Shown here: positions 47,118 to 58,100 of the stretch, piece after piece
Layout: the number at the start of each line of letters is the position of its first letter
How positions within the stretch are numbered: the stretch's first letter is position 1
Source of the DNA: Gammaproteobacteria bacterium
Lineage (GTDB): Bacteria; Pseudomonadota; Gammaproteobacteria; SZUA-229
Direction of reading: 5' to 3'
NCBI GenBank assembly: GCA_026195255.1
Contig: JAPHSS010000026.1
Span: 79,403-143,402 of the forward strand
DNA: 64,000 nt
The notes under the pieces: model-generated
The model's database searches: none
The model's input: only the letters and a program-made list of their open reading frames with translations
What the model was told of the DNA's origin: nothing
Program-made: the position numbers and the translations under genes

Positions 47118-47843
47118 ATGAAATTACTACTAAAATCAGGCCTGTTATTAATAACAATGGTACTTGGGGCTGTGTCAGCGGTTCATGCGAATGAGGCTGA
47201 AATAAAAGAACTAAAAGAAAATATTAACAAACGTTTACCGCCAAATACCGCGTTATCAGTGAAAACGACACCTGTTAAAGGCGTATATGAAATTATGGCG
47301 GGCGGTCAGATTATGTATGCAGATAAAGATGCTCGTTATATATTTGATGGTGATTTAATTGATTTGAAAACAAAGAAAAATATCACTGAAGATACCCGTG
47401 GTATCGTGCGCTTAAGTGCCCTGGACAAACTGGGTGAGAACAACATGTTAGTGTATACACCTAAGGGCAAGGTTGAACATACGATTACAATATTTACCGA
47501 TATATATTGCCCATACTGCAGGAAACTGCATGATGAAATGCCTGATTACATGAATAATGGTGTGAAAGTGCGTTATATTTTTGTGCCATTTAAAGGCCCT
47601 AAGAGTGTGCAAACATCAGTTTCTGTATGGTGTGCAGATGATAAAAACAAAGCAATGGATCTGGCTAAAGGTGGAAAAGAGGTTGAAAAGAAGGCCTGTG
47701 ATAATCCGATTAGTCTGCATCAGGCGCTGGCTACTGAAATTGGTATAAGAGGTACACCCGCAATAATGCTTGAATCTGGAACATTATTACCAGGATACGT
47801 GCCCTCGGCTAAATTATTGCAACAGTTAAATACTCAGCTTTAA
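47118..47843 (+). CDS. dsbC: Thiol:disulfide interchange protein DsbC
   Basis: DsbC is a periplasmic dimeric disulfide isomerase. The 241-residue protein has a signal peptide (MKLLLKSGLLLITMVLGAVSAVHA), the N-terminal dimer domain, and the thioredoxin domain with CPYC at about residues 131-134 (TDIYCPYCRKLHDEM), VPFKGP and the cis-Pro loop IRGTPAIM. The additional cysteines WCADD and KKACDN match DsbC's structural pair. The gene order xerD-dsbC is conserved in gammaproteobacteria. Confidence 0.95.
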   Translation: MKLLLKSGLLLITMVLGAVSAVHANEAEIKELKENINKRLPPNTALSVKTTPVKGVYEIMAGGQIMYADKDARYIFDGDLIDLKTKKNITEDTRGIVRLSALDKLGENNMLVYTPKGKVEHTITIFTDIYCPYCRKLHDEMPDYMNNGVKVRYIFVPFKGPKSVQTSVSVWCADDKNKAMDLAKGGKEVEKKACDNPISLHQALATEIGIRGTPAIMLESGTLLPGYVPSAKLLQQLNTQL

Positions 47844-47898
47844 AATACCACATTGTTATGTAACATTTCCATCGGGGAAAGGTCGGCATCCATTCGTC

Positions 47899-47930
47899 TC
47901 GTTCCCACGGTTCTCCGTGGGAGTGCATAC
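47899..47930 (+). repeat. Dispersed palindromic repeat, GTTCCCACG type, copy 2
   Basis: CGTTCCCACGG-TTCT-CCGTGGG forms a hairpin followed by AGTGCATAC, the same family as the copy at 8093-8125. It lies between convergent dsbC and ybbN and may serve as a terminator. Confidence 0.6.
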
Positions 47931-47943
47931 AGCCCTTGTTTTA

Positions 47944-48807
47944 TTAATGCATGGCATTAAACATCTTACGCCGGAACTTGCCTACCAGTGGGTGTTCATT
48001 CCCCAAAAGACCAAACGTAGCAAGTAGTGACTTTTTAACCGCGCCATTCTGAAACTGGTTATCCCTGATTAATATATAAATTAGATGCTCCAGCCCTGCT
48101 TCGTAGTTATCCTGGTTAATTAGTTGTATCGCTAGCTGATAACGTGATAAATGATCATCTGGCGTTTCGGCTAATATTTTTTCAAGTTCACTTATGTCGG
48201 GTGCATTTTCTGTCACCAATGCCAGCTCAATTTTATTTAATAAACTAATGACTTGTGCATTTTCACGGTCTGCCAGGCTAAACTTGTTAAGTCGTTTCTG
48301 TGCCGATTCATATTGTTTTTCACGGGCCTCCAGATGTGCAAGATCAATTTGGACAGTAATATTATCTGGTGCTAAAGATTCAGCTTTGAGTAATAAGGTT
48401 TTACCAGCATCAAAGTCGCCTGACTGGATTATTTCAAATGCCTGATTGCGTAAATTATCGGCCTCAGTGGGTGAATGTTTGTCAATTAACTGTCTGATAG
48501 TGTCTTCTGTTTGTAATCCAGTAAACTGATCAACTACTTCTCCATTTTTGAATATAAGTACACTAGGAATCGAGCGAATTTGAAATTGCTGGCTTAATGA
48601 CTGCTCGCTTTCGCTATTAACTTTGGCCAGTACAAATTGCCCGTTAAGTTTGTTAGCAAGGCTCTCCAGGATAGGAATAAGCTGTTTACAGGGCTCGCAC
48701 CACTCAGCCCAAAAATCGACCAGTACAGGCGCTTTATACGAATTTTCAATAACGCCCTGTTGAAAGTTCTGTTCTGTAGCATCAAAAATAAAATCGGATG
48801 AACTCAT
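47944..48807 (-). CDS. ybbN: YbbN/CnoX-type thioredoxin-TPR protein
   Basis: The 287-residue protein has an N-terminal thioredoxin domain with FWAEWCEPCKQLIPILESL (CEPC redox motif, about residues 36-39) and a cis-Pro (IRSIPSVLIFK), then a helical TPR region (about residues 120-287). E. coli CnoX has a substituted redox motif; the CxxC here suggests that redox activity is kept. It lies 94 bases after an AddA-type gene on the same strand. Family members act as holdases that hand substrates to GroEL or DnaK. Confidence 0.9.
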   Translation of the reverse strand: MSSSDFIFDATEQNFQQGVIENSYKAPVLVDFWAEWCEPCKQLIPILESLANKLNGQFVLAKVNSESEQSLSQQFQIRSIPSVLIFKNGEVVDQFTGLQTEDTIRQLIDKHSPTEADNLRNQAFEIIQSGDFDAGKTLLLKAESLAPDNITVQIDLAHLEAREKQYESAQKRLNKFSLADRENAQVISLLNKIELALVTENAPDISELEKILAETPDDHLSRYQLAIQLINQDNYEAGLEHLIYILIRDNQFQNGAVKKSLLATFGLLGNEHPLVGKFRRKMFNAMH

Positions 48808-48901
48808 TGTTTATACTCAAATTTAAAATTTCTGTTATGTGTCAATTATTACTGAAATGAAAATATTATATTTATCTGTCTTAAAGTAGCTTAATTCTTT
48901 G

Positions 48902-51900
48902 TTATTGGTCGAGAGCAAACAATTCGCAACATTCTGTAAAGAGCAGATAGGAAATGATCTCTTTATCGGGCCACAATTCTTTTATACCATTAGCGTAATA
49001 AAACATTTGTTGTTGGTATTCCTGTGATATTTCCTGAAGATTATTTATGTTTGCATGCTGGTGTGTTTTGTAATCAATAATAATTACCTGATTTTGTTTA
49101 ACAATTAACCTGTCAATAATGCCATATATCAGGCAGTTATCTTTAATGTACTGTATCGGGCATTCGTTATATATTTTAATAATATTATAAGGCTTAAATA
49201 TTTTCTGTAAATCAGCGTGAGTATAGTTAGCGTGAGCAATTGAAAACCAGTCTTCCAGTTGTTTGTTATTATCAATATGCATCTCAAAAGATATTCTTTT
49301 TATGATGATGTCAGCACTCTGTTTATCATCTAATGTCAGCAGCTCTAACATACGGTGGATAGCTATACCACGTTGAATTGCTAATTGATTATCCTTATTC
49401 CTGTCCTCGTGTTGAGTGGCTGATGATGAATGAGTTGTGACTCGACTAGGTGCCAGCATCACCTGTGGTTTTCTAAGAATGTCAATTTTTCGGCTTAAAG
49501 CGTCATCCAGGCTATGTGTGCTTTGAGTAGCAGTCGATTGCTCTGCAACTATCTCATTACATAATGGTTGTTCACCAAAGCTGTAACTTAAATGATTATC
49601 TGTCTGCTCATCGGTTTCATTAGTTAAAGATTGTAATGCTGTGAATAAGGGCTGGTACCAGTTGGCAAAGGGGCCTCTGTCTGCCTGACATCCGCTAATA
49701 AATAAATATTGTCTGGCTCGGGTTACGGCTACATACAATAAATTAGCATCTTCTTTTTGTTGGGCTTCTTTAAGTTGCTTTGTTAATTTCTTGCTTTGTT
49801 CATCTTGAAGTTTACTCGCTGGCACCAGTTGAAAATGCGTGGGTTTTTTATTTTCTACGGGCCAGTCGATTATGGTGCTTAATGAAGACCTGTCTTTTGC
49901 AGTGGTGATCGTGTCGGCCAGATAGACTACAGGTGCTTCAAGCCCCTTACTGGCATGTATAGTCATGATGCGTACACGTGGCTGACGTGTTTCCATGGGA
50001 GCTTCGTCAGGTGCGTCACTCTGGGTGTTTTTTAAACTGCGCAAATGGAATAAGAAATGCATTAAACTTGGATAACGGCCGCTGTCCAGATCCAGAGCCA
50101 TTTCCAGAAACAGAGTTAAATTCGCCTGCACTCGAGCCTGTAAAGCTGTCGGTGTTGAACGTTTATATCGCTCAAGTACATCTGCCTGTGCAAATATTTT
50201 ATCAAGTAAATCATGTACTGGAATTTTATCAGCCAGCGCACGCCAGTCATTTAAATATAACCATGCGCGTTTAAGGGGATGATTCACATCAAGTTCTTCT
50301 GATAAAACCTCCAGCCGACTGAACCAGTGTCCCTGATGAGGGTGTGCAGCTAATGTTTGCAGGTCATTGTCAGATGCACTGAATAATGGTGATTTTAAAA
50401 CCTGTGCTAATGCTAAATTATTAAAAGGGGTTAAAAGTGTATCAAGTAGCGCCTCCATATCCTGAATTTCCAGACAGGATAACAAAGTGCCCCTATTGGT
50501 GCCTAAATAAGCAATATCCGCATCCCGTAATGCCCGTTCATAATCTTCAACATGTGCACGCTTACGAACCAGGATAAAAATATCGTTATACGTTAATGCG
50601 CGATGTATATCGCCATCAGTTACGGGTGTCTTATTTTTAATAAGCTGTTTTATATGATTTGCAATCTGTCGCGCTTCTTTCTGATGAATGCCGCTAGATT
50701 CCGCGCGCGCTTCATTTAAAGGGTTGCGACAATAAACGTCTTCAATTTTTTCGTCCAGATCACTCATTCGCCAGAGAGGTAAAACTTCTACTGTTCCTGA
50801 AAGCGTTTCAAGGTTAGTTTGATGTTTAATAAAACCGGGTAAAGTAGTTTGAAATTCATCCTGTAAAAATACCGCGTTAACCGTATTAATAATTGCAGGT
50901 GAAGAACGCCATGATTTATTCAGGGGAAAAGATTTGGCATCCAGGTATTGAGTTAACCAGTTAGAAGCCTGTTGCTGCAGTTCGGGTTTTGCACGTCTAA
51001 AGCTATAAATAGACTGTTTTTCATCACCGACTAAAAACACACTACGATTTTTTTCTGATTCAGTTGATGCCATTTCTTCAAGTAGAGGCAATATTAGTTG
51101 CCATTGGGTTGGATTGGTATCCTGAAATTCATCAATTAATAAATGCTGTATTTGCTGGTCAAGTTTATATTGTATCCAGAGGGCATTTTCTGAATCCTGC
51201 AATAATTTGTAACTGCGCCACTCCAGATCTGTGAAATCAAGTAATCGCTGCTGATTTTTTAATGTTTGATAGTGTTCAATAAACTTTTCACCGCAATAAA
51301 ACCAGTGGTGGTTGAGCTGCCAGCAATGTTGTTTATTAAGCTCTTCAAGTGTATCTAAAATTTTATTACTAATAATTTCATGGTACTCAAGAAAACGATC
51401 TGCATCATCATCGCCCAGTTTTTTGCGAAGCGCCACGCTATCTTTTCGGGCTAAAGGTGTGTTCTTCTGCGTTAGAAAACAACCGCGAACAAGATTAAAA
51501 GCGTTTTCGTCTTTTGGTGTTTCTACTAACCAGTCAGCTAATTGTGCTGCGAATTGCAGATTTTTTTTACCTGCAGCCAGACCCAGCAATTTTGAAAACT
51601 CTAAAATCCGTTGTATAAGTAAATCATTAAAAAAATCACAGATCGGCTCAGTTGTAGAGTCGTAATTGAGTGAAGAGGCGAGTTTCTGACTGGCAAAAGC
51701 CGCTTTATTCCCCGTTTCATCATCTGTGAATGCCCACCAGTCACTCCTGTGCTGTAAAAAACTGTTTAAAACTTTATGCAGGTTAAACAGGCCGCCGCAG
51801 TGTTTCATTAAATGTTGCAAATGCCTGGATAATTCGCCTTGCATATCCAGTGTGGCTTCATTAAATAAAGCATCCCTTGCCTGTTGAATTAACAGGTCGG

Positions 51901-52312
51901 CACTTTCAAGTAAATCAAAGTTTGGGGGTATATCAGCCTCTATTGGGAAACGACTTAGCAGGTCCTGGCAGAAAGAGTGAAATGTCAGTGTGCGAACCGG
52001 GTAATCACAGTATTGATGAGCTTCATATAAAGCACGCGCTTTTTGCTGATAATCTTTGCTCAAATCAAGTTCTGTGAGTAATGAAAAAAGCTTTTCATCA
52101 TCCACAGTAGCTAGTTGGTAGAGCCTTTCAGATAAGCGTTGTTGCATCTCGGCAGCGGCTTTTCGAGTAAACGTCAGGGCGAGAATACTGCCGGGGTCTG
52201 CGCCTTCCAGCAATAAACGGACTATGCGGGTGACCAACATGTATGTTTTACCACTCCCGGCAGAGGCGGTAACAGTGGCATTGATATAGGGGTTAGCTGC
52301 TTGAAGGCTCAT
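48902..52312 (-). CDS. addA: AddA-type UvrD helicase/exonuclease
   Basis: The 1136-residue protein is an SF1 UvrD-like helicase: Walker A TASAGSGKTYMLVTRIVRLL (about residues 15-35), LALTFTRKAAAEMQQRL, motif II LLIDEFQDTNPTQW, GDEKQSIYSFRRAKP, and motif VI LLYVAVTRARQYLFISG. The C-terminal ~180 residues hold a PD-(D/E)xK nuclease, with RGIAIHRMLELL and YGIIDRLIVKQNQVIIIDYKTHQ. This is AddA architecture for double-strand break end resection. AddA normally works with AddB, encoded next to it; here the upstream neighbour is parE on the other strand, so the partner is elsewhere or missing. The symbol is therefore tentative. Confidence 0.88.
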   Translation of the reverse strand: MSLQAANPYINATVTASAGSGKTYMLVTRIVRLLLEGADPGSILALTFTRKAAAEMQQRLSERLYQLATVDDEKLFSLLTELDLSKDYQQKARALYEAHQYCDYPVRTLTFHSFCQDLLSRFPIEADIPPNFDLLESADLLIQQARDALFNEATLDMQGELSRHLQHLMKHCGGLFNLHKVLNSFLQHRSDWWAFTDDETGNKAAFASQKLASSLNYDSTTEPICDFFNDLLIQRILEFSKLLGLAAGKKNLQFAAQLADWLVETPKDENAFNLVRGCFLTQKNTPLARKDSVALRKKLGDDDADRFLEYHEIISNKILDTLEELNKQHCWQLNHHWFYCGEKFIEHYQTLKNQQRLLDFTDLEWRSYKLLQDSENALWIQYKLDQQIQHLLIDEFQDTNPTQWQLILPLLEEMASTESEKNRSVFLVGDEKQSIYSFRRAKPELQQQASNWLTQYLDAKSFPLNKSWRSSPAIINTVNAVFLQDEFQTTLPGFIKHQTNLETLSGTVEVLPLWRMSDLDEKIEDVYCRNPLNEARAESSGIHQKEARQIANHIKQLIKNKTPVTDGDIHRALTYNDIFILVRKRAHVEDYERALRDADIAYLGTNRGTLLSCLEIQDMEALLDTLLTPFNNLALAQVLKSPLFSASDNDLQTLAAHPHQGHWFSRLEVLSEELDVNHPLKRAWLYLNDWRALADKIPVHDLLDKIFAQADVLERYKRSTPTALQARVQANLTLFLEMALDLDSGRYPSLMHFLFHLRSLKNTQSDAPDEAPMETRQPRVRIMTIHASKGLEAPVVYLADTITTAKDRSSLSTIIDWPVENKKPTHFQLVPASKLQDEQSKKLTKQLKEAQQKEDANLLYVAVTRARQYLFISGCQADRGPFANWYQPLFTALQSLTNETDEQTDNHLSYSFGEQPLCNEIVAEQSTATQSTHSLDDALSRKIDILRKPQVMLAPSRVTTHSSSATQHEDRNKDNQLAIQRGIAIHRMLELLTLDDKQSADIIIKRISFEMHIDNNKQLEDWFSIAHANYTHADLQKIFKPYNIIKIYNECPIQYIKDNCLIYGIIDRLIVKQNQVIIIDYKTHQHANINNLQEISQEYQQQMFYYANGIKELWPDKEIISYLLFTECCELFALDQ

Positions 52313-52638
52313 GGCTGCATTTTACGGTAAATTATAAATAAATGTGAGGTATCGAAAGAGAAAAACATTTGCTCCGTTAATGAACGCAGAATAGATAAAT
52401 AACTAATATGTGAAATTGTGGGTTACTGCAAACTTTAGTGATTTATTTGCGCACATTAGGCTTGTTTAGCGGAAAAGGCTTTGTTTTGTTGAGTATAAAA
52501 TAGTCCTTTCTCATGTGTGTTCGAATGTTTACAACAGATAAGTGTGTATCCTGAGTGGAAAGCCTAATTGACAAATTGCGTCTTGGCCATAAGTCTTTTA
52601 TAGTTGCCCAAAATACTGATTGATTAAGAGAATGTTGA
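52313..52638. other. Divergent intergenic region addA/parE
   Basis: This 326-base spacer shows no convincing gene. A minus-strand ORF overlapping the parE start (52443-52724) is judged spurious. It should hold the parE and addA promoters. Confidence 0.5.
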
Positions 52639-54522
52639 ATGAGTTCATATGATGCCTCGGCCATAGAGGTTTTAACCGGCCTGGAACCTGTACAGAAACG
52701 TCCGGGTATGTATACCGATACCACACGACCTAACCACCTTGCACAGGAAGTTATTGATAATAGTGTTGATGAGGCGGTCGCCGGGCACGCTAGCCGAATA
52801 CAGGTGGTTTTATATCGCGATGGATCATTAGGTGTAACCGATGATGGGCGCGGTATGCCGGTGGATATTCACCCTGAAGAGGGTGTGCCGGGTATTGAAG
52901 TGATTATGACCAAATTACATGCGGGCGGTAAGTTCACTAATGATAATTACCAGTTTTCAGGTGGTTTACATGGGGTGGGTGTTTCCGTGGTTAATGCGTT
53001 GTCTGATCGCGTTGAGGCGGAGATAAGACGTGACGGCAAAGTGTATACGATCGCATTCGCTCACGGTGAAAAAGTCAGTGAGCTTGAAGAAACAGGAACG
53101 GTGGGTAAGAAAAATACCGGTACTCAAATTCGTTTTTGGCCTGAAGCGAAGTATTTTGATACGGTAAAGTTTTCTGTGTTACAGCTAAAACATGTATTAC
53201 GTGCCAAGGCAGTCTTATGTCCTGGTTTACATGTTACTTTTCTAGACGAAAAAACAGCTGAAAGCGAAGAATGGTATTACGAGGATGGTCTGGAAGACTA
53301 TTTGATGGAAAGCCTTAAGGGCTATGAGTTGTTACCCGCTCAACCTTTTATTGGTTCTATGGCATCTGCTCATGAAGCAGTTGATTGGGCTCTCTTATGG
53401 TTACCCGAAGGCGGTGAGTCTGTTGGTGAGTCATATGTGAATTTAATTCCTACTTCCCAGGGCGGCACACATGTTAATGGTTTACGCACAGGTTTAACGG
53501 AAGCAATAAGAGAGTTTTGTGAATTTAGAAACCTGTTACCCCGTGGCGTAAAACTTAGCCCGGAAGATGTCTGGGAAAAAGTCAGTTATATCCTTTCTGT
53601 AAAATTATTAGATCCACAATTCTCAGGGCAAACTAAAGAACGTTTATCTTCAAGAGAATGTGCGGCATTTGTTTCAGGCGTAGTAAAAGACTCATTCAGT
53701 CTGTGGTTAAATCAGAATACAGATCAGGGTGAGCTGATCGCTATGTTAGCTATCGATAACGCGCAAAAGCGTTTAAAAGCCGGCAAAAAAGTAGCCCGTA
53801 AAAAAGTAACATCTGGCCCGGCACTACCTGGAAAATTAGCTGATTGTAGTTCTTCAGATGTAAACCTAACGGAACTGTTTCTGGTGGAAGGTGACTCAGC
53901 GGGTGGCTCGGCCAAACAGGCGCGAGATAGAAATAACCAGGCAATTATGCCGTTACGTGGAAAAATACTTAATACCTGGGAGGTAGATGCAGACCAGGTA
54001 TTGGCATCTCAGGAGGTGCATGATATCTCGGTCGCCATTGGTGTCGATCCCGCATCTAGTGATTTATCTGGTTTACGTTATGGAAAGGTTTGTATTTTAG
54101 CTGATGCAGACTCCGATGGTTATCATATTGCTACATTATTATGTGCCTTGTTTCTGCGTCATTTCAGAACACTAACAGAAGCGGGTCATGTCTATGTGGC
54201 AATGCCTCCGCTGTTTAGAATAGATGTCGGTAAAGAAGTTTTTTACGCATTAGATGAAGCTGAAAAACAGGGGGTATTAGACCGTATTGCAGCAGAAAAG
54301 AAAAAAGGCAAAATTCAGGTAACTCGATTTAAAGGTCTGGGTGAAATGAACCCGCTGCAATTGCGCGAAACATCTATTGCACCAGATACACGTCGTTTAG
54401 TTCAGTTAATTGTAGAGCCCGGTGATGACAGTAATAAAATGATGGATATGTTACTTGCGAAAAAACGCGCCTCAGATCGTAAGAGCTGGTTAGAGGATAA
54501 GGGTGATCTGGCGGAAGTTTAA
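52639..54522 (+). CDS. parE: DNA topoisomerase IV subunit B
   Basis: ParE is the ATPase half of topoisomerase IV, which decatenates chromosomes. The 627-residue protein shows VLTGLEPVQKRPGMYTDTTR, the GHKL motifs EVIDNSVDEAVAG, DDGRGMPVDIHPEEG and GGLHGVGVSVVNALSDR, the QTKERLSSRE loop, and the TOPRIM domain LVEGDSAGGSAKQARDRNNQAIMPLRGKILN with ILADADSDGYHIATLL. Length and motifs fit ParE rather than the longer GyrB. The partner parC is not within the window. Confidence 0.96.
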   Translation: MSSYDASAIEVLTGLEPVQKRPGMYTDTTRPNHLAQEVIDNSVDEAVAGHASRIQVVLYRDGSLGVTDDGRGMPVDIHPEEGVPGIEVIMTKLHAGGKFTNDNYQFSGGLHGVGVSVVNALSDRVEAEIRRDGKVYTIAFAHGEKVSELEETGTVGKKNTGTQIRFWPEAKYFDTVKFSVLQLKHVLRAKAVLCPGLHVTFLDEKTAESEEWYYEDGLEDYLMESLKGYELLPAQPFIGSMASAHEAVDWALLWLPEGGESVGESYVNLIPTSQGGTHVNGLRTGLTEAIREFCEFRNLLPRGVKLSPEDVWEKVSYILSVKLLDPQFSGQTKERLSSRECAAFVSGVVKDSFSLWLNQNTDQGELIAMLAIDNAQKRLKAGKKVARKKVTSGPALPGKLADCSSSDVNLTELFLVEGDSAGGSAKQARDRNNQAIMPLRGKILNTWEVDADQVLASQEVHDISVAIGVDPASSDLSGLRYGKVCILADADSDGYHIATLLCALFLRHFRTLTEAGHVYVAMPPLFRIDVGKEVFYALDEAEKQGVLDRIAAEKKKGKIQVTRFKGLGEMNPLQLRETSIAPDTRRLVQLIVEPGDDSNKMMDMLLAKKRASDRKSWLEDKGDLAEV

Positions 54523-55100
54523 ATGTGTCGTTTGTGGGATTAAATTGAACAACTATTATAAAAACATGTAAAAAGAAATAATTTCGTATATGCGTACACG
54601 TATATAGTATGCGTAAATCACGCTCATATAATGGCGATGTTTAAAGCTGTAAGATGAGTAATATCAGTTAGTAAATGTCTTCATAGCGCGATTATTAGTG
54701 ATGAGTCTTAACAACGAAGCGGTTATTAAGTAATAGCTAATATAGCGTATGTGATCAATCAGTATCAACTTCAACATTATTACTGACTATAATACATATT
54801 AAAGAAGCAATATGTTTATAGTAAGTGAAATCAACGGAAAAACACCCGCTTATCAGTCAATTGATATGTATGGTAATTCTTATATAGACACATAGACAAG
54901 CAGGGTCGATTCATAATCTTGTTATGAGTAAATAGAATTCGAAGATACCCTCAAGTAATTTGGTGGTCATTAAAATTGTAAGCGATGTTTGTTATTAGGT
55001 CAGTCAGTTGGCTTGAGAACAAATTGCTTTTATATGTTTGAAGTAATAAAAAATTTAAAAAGATGATTACATACAGATATTAAAAATATAACTTAGTTGA
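54523..55100. other. Long intergenic region, 578 bases, no gene seen
   Basis: This A+T-rich stretch between parE and the hybrid kinase contains no ORF of convincing size and no tRNA-like structure. A short cluster of TATATGCG and GTATATAG-like words near 54585-54612 may be regulatory. The kinase promoter presumably lies here. Confidence 0.5.
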
Positions 55101-58100
55101 ATGGATACAAGAGTTAGTATGCGAAATTGTGTTTATTATTGTAAAATAAAATCATATGCTGCTGTGCTTTTTTGCGTCATAAGTTTACTGCTTCTCTTTC
55201 CTTCAATATTTAATAGCAGTTTAGCCTCCACATCAGAAGCAGATAAGCTTGTTGTAAGTTATCGACTCGATAGTGCTCCAATGCAATTTCAAAACAGTGA
55301 TGGCGAGGCAGATGGTATCTTAATTGATTTCTGGAAACTATGGTCAAAGAAATCTGAAATTAAACTCGTTTTCAAAGGTGCCTATAACAAGCAGGCTCAG
55401 GAAATGGTCACTAAAGGCCTTGCTGATTTTAATGCGGGTTTATTCTCTAATGAAAAACGAGAAAAACATTTTGTTTTTTCAGAACCAATACTAAAAAGTC
55501 CATATCATCTATTTATAAATGATTCTTATATTGAAAGCTTTCAATTAAACAAAATTGAAAATTATACCATAGCTGTTACCCGTGATAGTTTTCATGAAAC
55601 CTATATGCGAAAGCATTATCCTAATGTAAAACTCAAGTTATATGATGGCTACCAGAAGATGTTTACCGATGCAGATGCAGGTAAGGTTCAGGCTTTTATA
55701 AGCCAGCCAATGTTCAGGCGTTACTTTGTAAATCAGTATTCTTTAAAAGAAAAATTTACACCTCTTAAAGACCCTCTTTACATACACAGTTATAAAGCCG
55801 CAGCTGAAAAAAACAATATTAAATTGATACAAAAAATTAACCGGTCAGCTGCATTAGTTAGAGCAGATGAAAAGTCTAATATCACAAAAAAATGGTTAGG
55901 CCTGCAATGGCATAGCAGTGAAGAAAAAAAAGGCAATTCACTTAAGCTGAATGCGCATGAAAAACAATGGTTAAATACGCATAAAGTCATTCGCATGGGC
56001 GGTGAGTCAAATTGGCCACCCTTTGATTTCACAGATGAAAAAGGAATCTATCAGGGTATTACTGCAGATTATATAAAATTACTGGAGGAACGACTGGAAG
56101 TCAGTATTCAAGTGTTTAGTGAACAACCATGGACAGAAACCATTGATATGCTCAAAACAGGAAAAATTGATGCTATCGGGGCCATTTCTAAAACTTCAGA
56201 GCGTGAAAAATTTGCCAGGTTTACATCGCCATATGTGACTTACCCTTATGTTATTGTCTCAAATATAAAAGATACTCAATTTGAAAATCTTCAATCGCTA
56301 ACAGGTAAACGTGTTTCAGTTGAGGGAAATTTTTATACACACCTGACATTGCAATCAGAGTATCCAGAAATAAATTTAGTTATTGAAGAAACATCAGAAA
56401 ATGCAATATTGGCAGTGGCACATGGAAAAGCCGATGCCTATATCGGTGTGCAGCCTGTTGCATCTTATTTTATTGAAAAAAATGTTATATCGAATTTAAG
56501 AGTTATTGGCGTTGCTCACTTTGAGAAAGTAGGTATAAGCATGGCAACTCGATTTGATAATCCAGTTTTATTTAAAATACTACAAAAAGGACTGGAATCA
56601 ATTACCCCGGTCGAGAGGCTCTCTATCCAGAGAAAATGGATTGATATATCTCAAAAAGCAGAAAAAAACAGAAGAGTAATTGATTTATCTAAAGAACAGA
56701 AAAAATGGTTAAGCCAGCATAAGTTAATACGCATTGGTGTTGATCCAGGTTGGCCACCAGTTGAATATATAAACGACAAGGGGGTATATAGCGGAATTGC
56801 ATCAGATTATGTGCATGATTTAGAGAAACAGCTTTCAATGAATTTTAAATATGATGCTGGATTAAAATGGTCTGAAGTGATAGAGAAAGTTAAAGCGGGT
56901 GAGATTGATGTGTTACCAGCAGTGTCTAAAACAGCAGCGCGTGAAAAATATTTAAATTTCACAAAACCATACATGAAATTTCCATACGTTATTTTTACCA
57001 GAGATGATGCACAGCTAATGACAGACATTAAAGAATTGTCAGGTAAAACTATCGTAGTTGAAAGAAACTATGCAAATCATGAAATACTTAAAATAAACCA
57101 CCCAGATATAAAACTATTATTAGTTGATGATACAGAACAGGCACTTAGAGAATTATCCTTGAATAATGTAGATGCTTATGTTGGAAATCTTGCAGTCACC
57201 AGTCATATTATTATTCAAACCGGCATGACAAATATAAAAGTTGCAGCACCTACACCCTACAGCAATGATATAGCATTTGCTGTACGAAAGAATATGCCTG
57301 AACTTGTTAATATTTTACAAATATATCTCGACTCAATAAGTATTGAACAAAACAATGCTTTCAAGAAAAAATGGTTTTCAATTCAATATGATCATAATGT
57401 GAATCGTGCTGTTATATGGCAAATGCTGAGTATTAGCTTTGTTATTGTATTAGTGATTACGCTTTGGCTGTTATATGTGCAAAAACAGAAAAAAGCGCTG
57501 CGAGTTAGCGATGAGCGTTTTCGCCTGGTTATGAATGCAACACAAGAAGGTATATGGGACTGGGATTTAAAATCAAATGAGGTTTATTATAGCCCTGGCT
57601 TTTATAATATTCTGGGATATAAATTAGATAGCTTTTCTAAAGATACAGGTGCGTGGATGAATTTATTACATCCTGATGATTATGAGAAAACATCTATACG
57701 CATGGATCACATATTAGAACACGATGAAAAACGATATAGTCTGGAATTTCGAATCAGACATAAAGATGGACAATACCGCAACGTACTTGCTACAGGTTCA
57801 CTTGTGTTTAACAGGCAAGGTGAGGCTGTTCGCTCATTAGGTTGCATGACTGATATAACCGTAAAGAAACTTATCGATGAGCAGATTAAACAAAATGAAC
57901 AGCAACTAAAGATAATAATTGACGCCATTCCACTTGCTATCAGTATTTCCAATAATGATGGCAAAATAGTTTTCGCTAATCGACAAACACAAAAAGAAAT
58001 TGGTAGTGATCAATCTGTCATTGGTCTCAATATGGGGCAATTCTATGAACGTCCTAAAGATCGAGAAATGTTATTAAAATTATATAAAGAAAAAGGTCGC

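Noticed and set aside
52443-52724. 93-codon minus-strand ORF at the parE start
   Set aside because: It overlaps the conserved N-terminus of parE and has no recognisable features.
54523-55100. Possible small RNA or tRNA in the long spacer
   Set aside because: No cloverleaf, strong hairpin or terminator could be found by eye.
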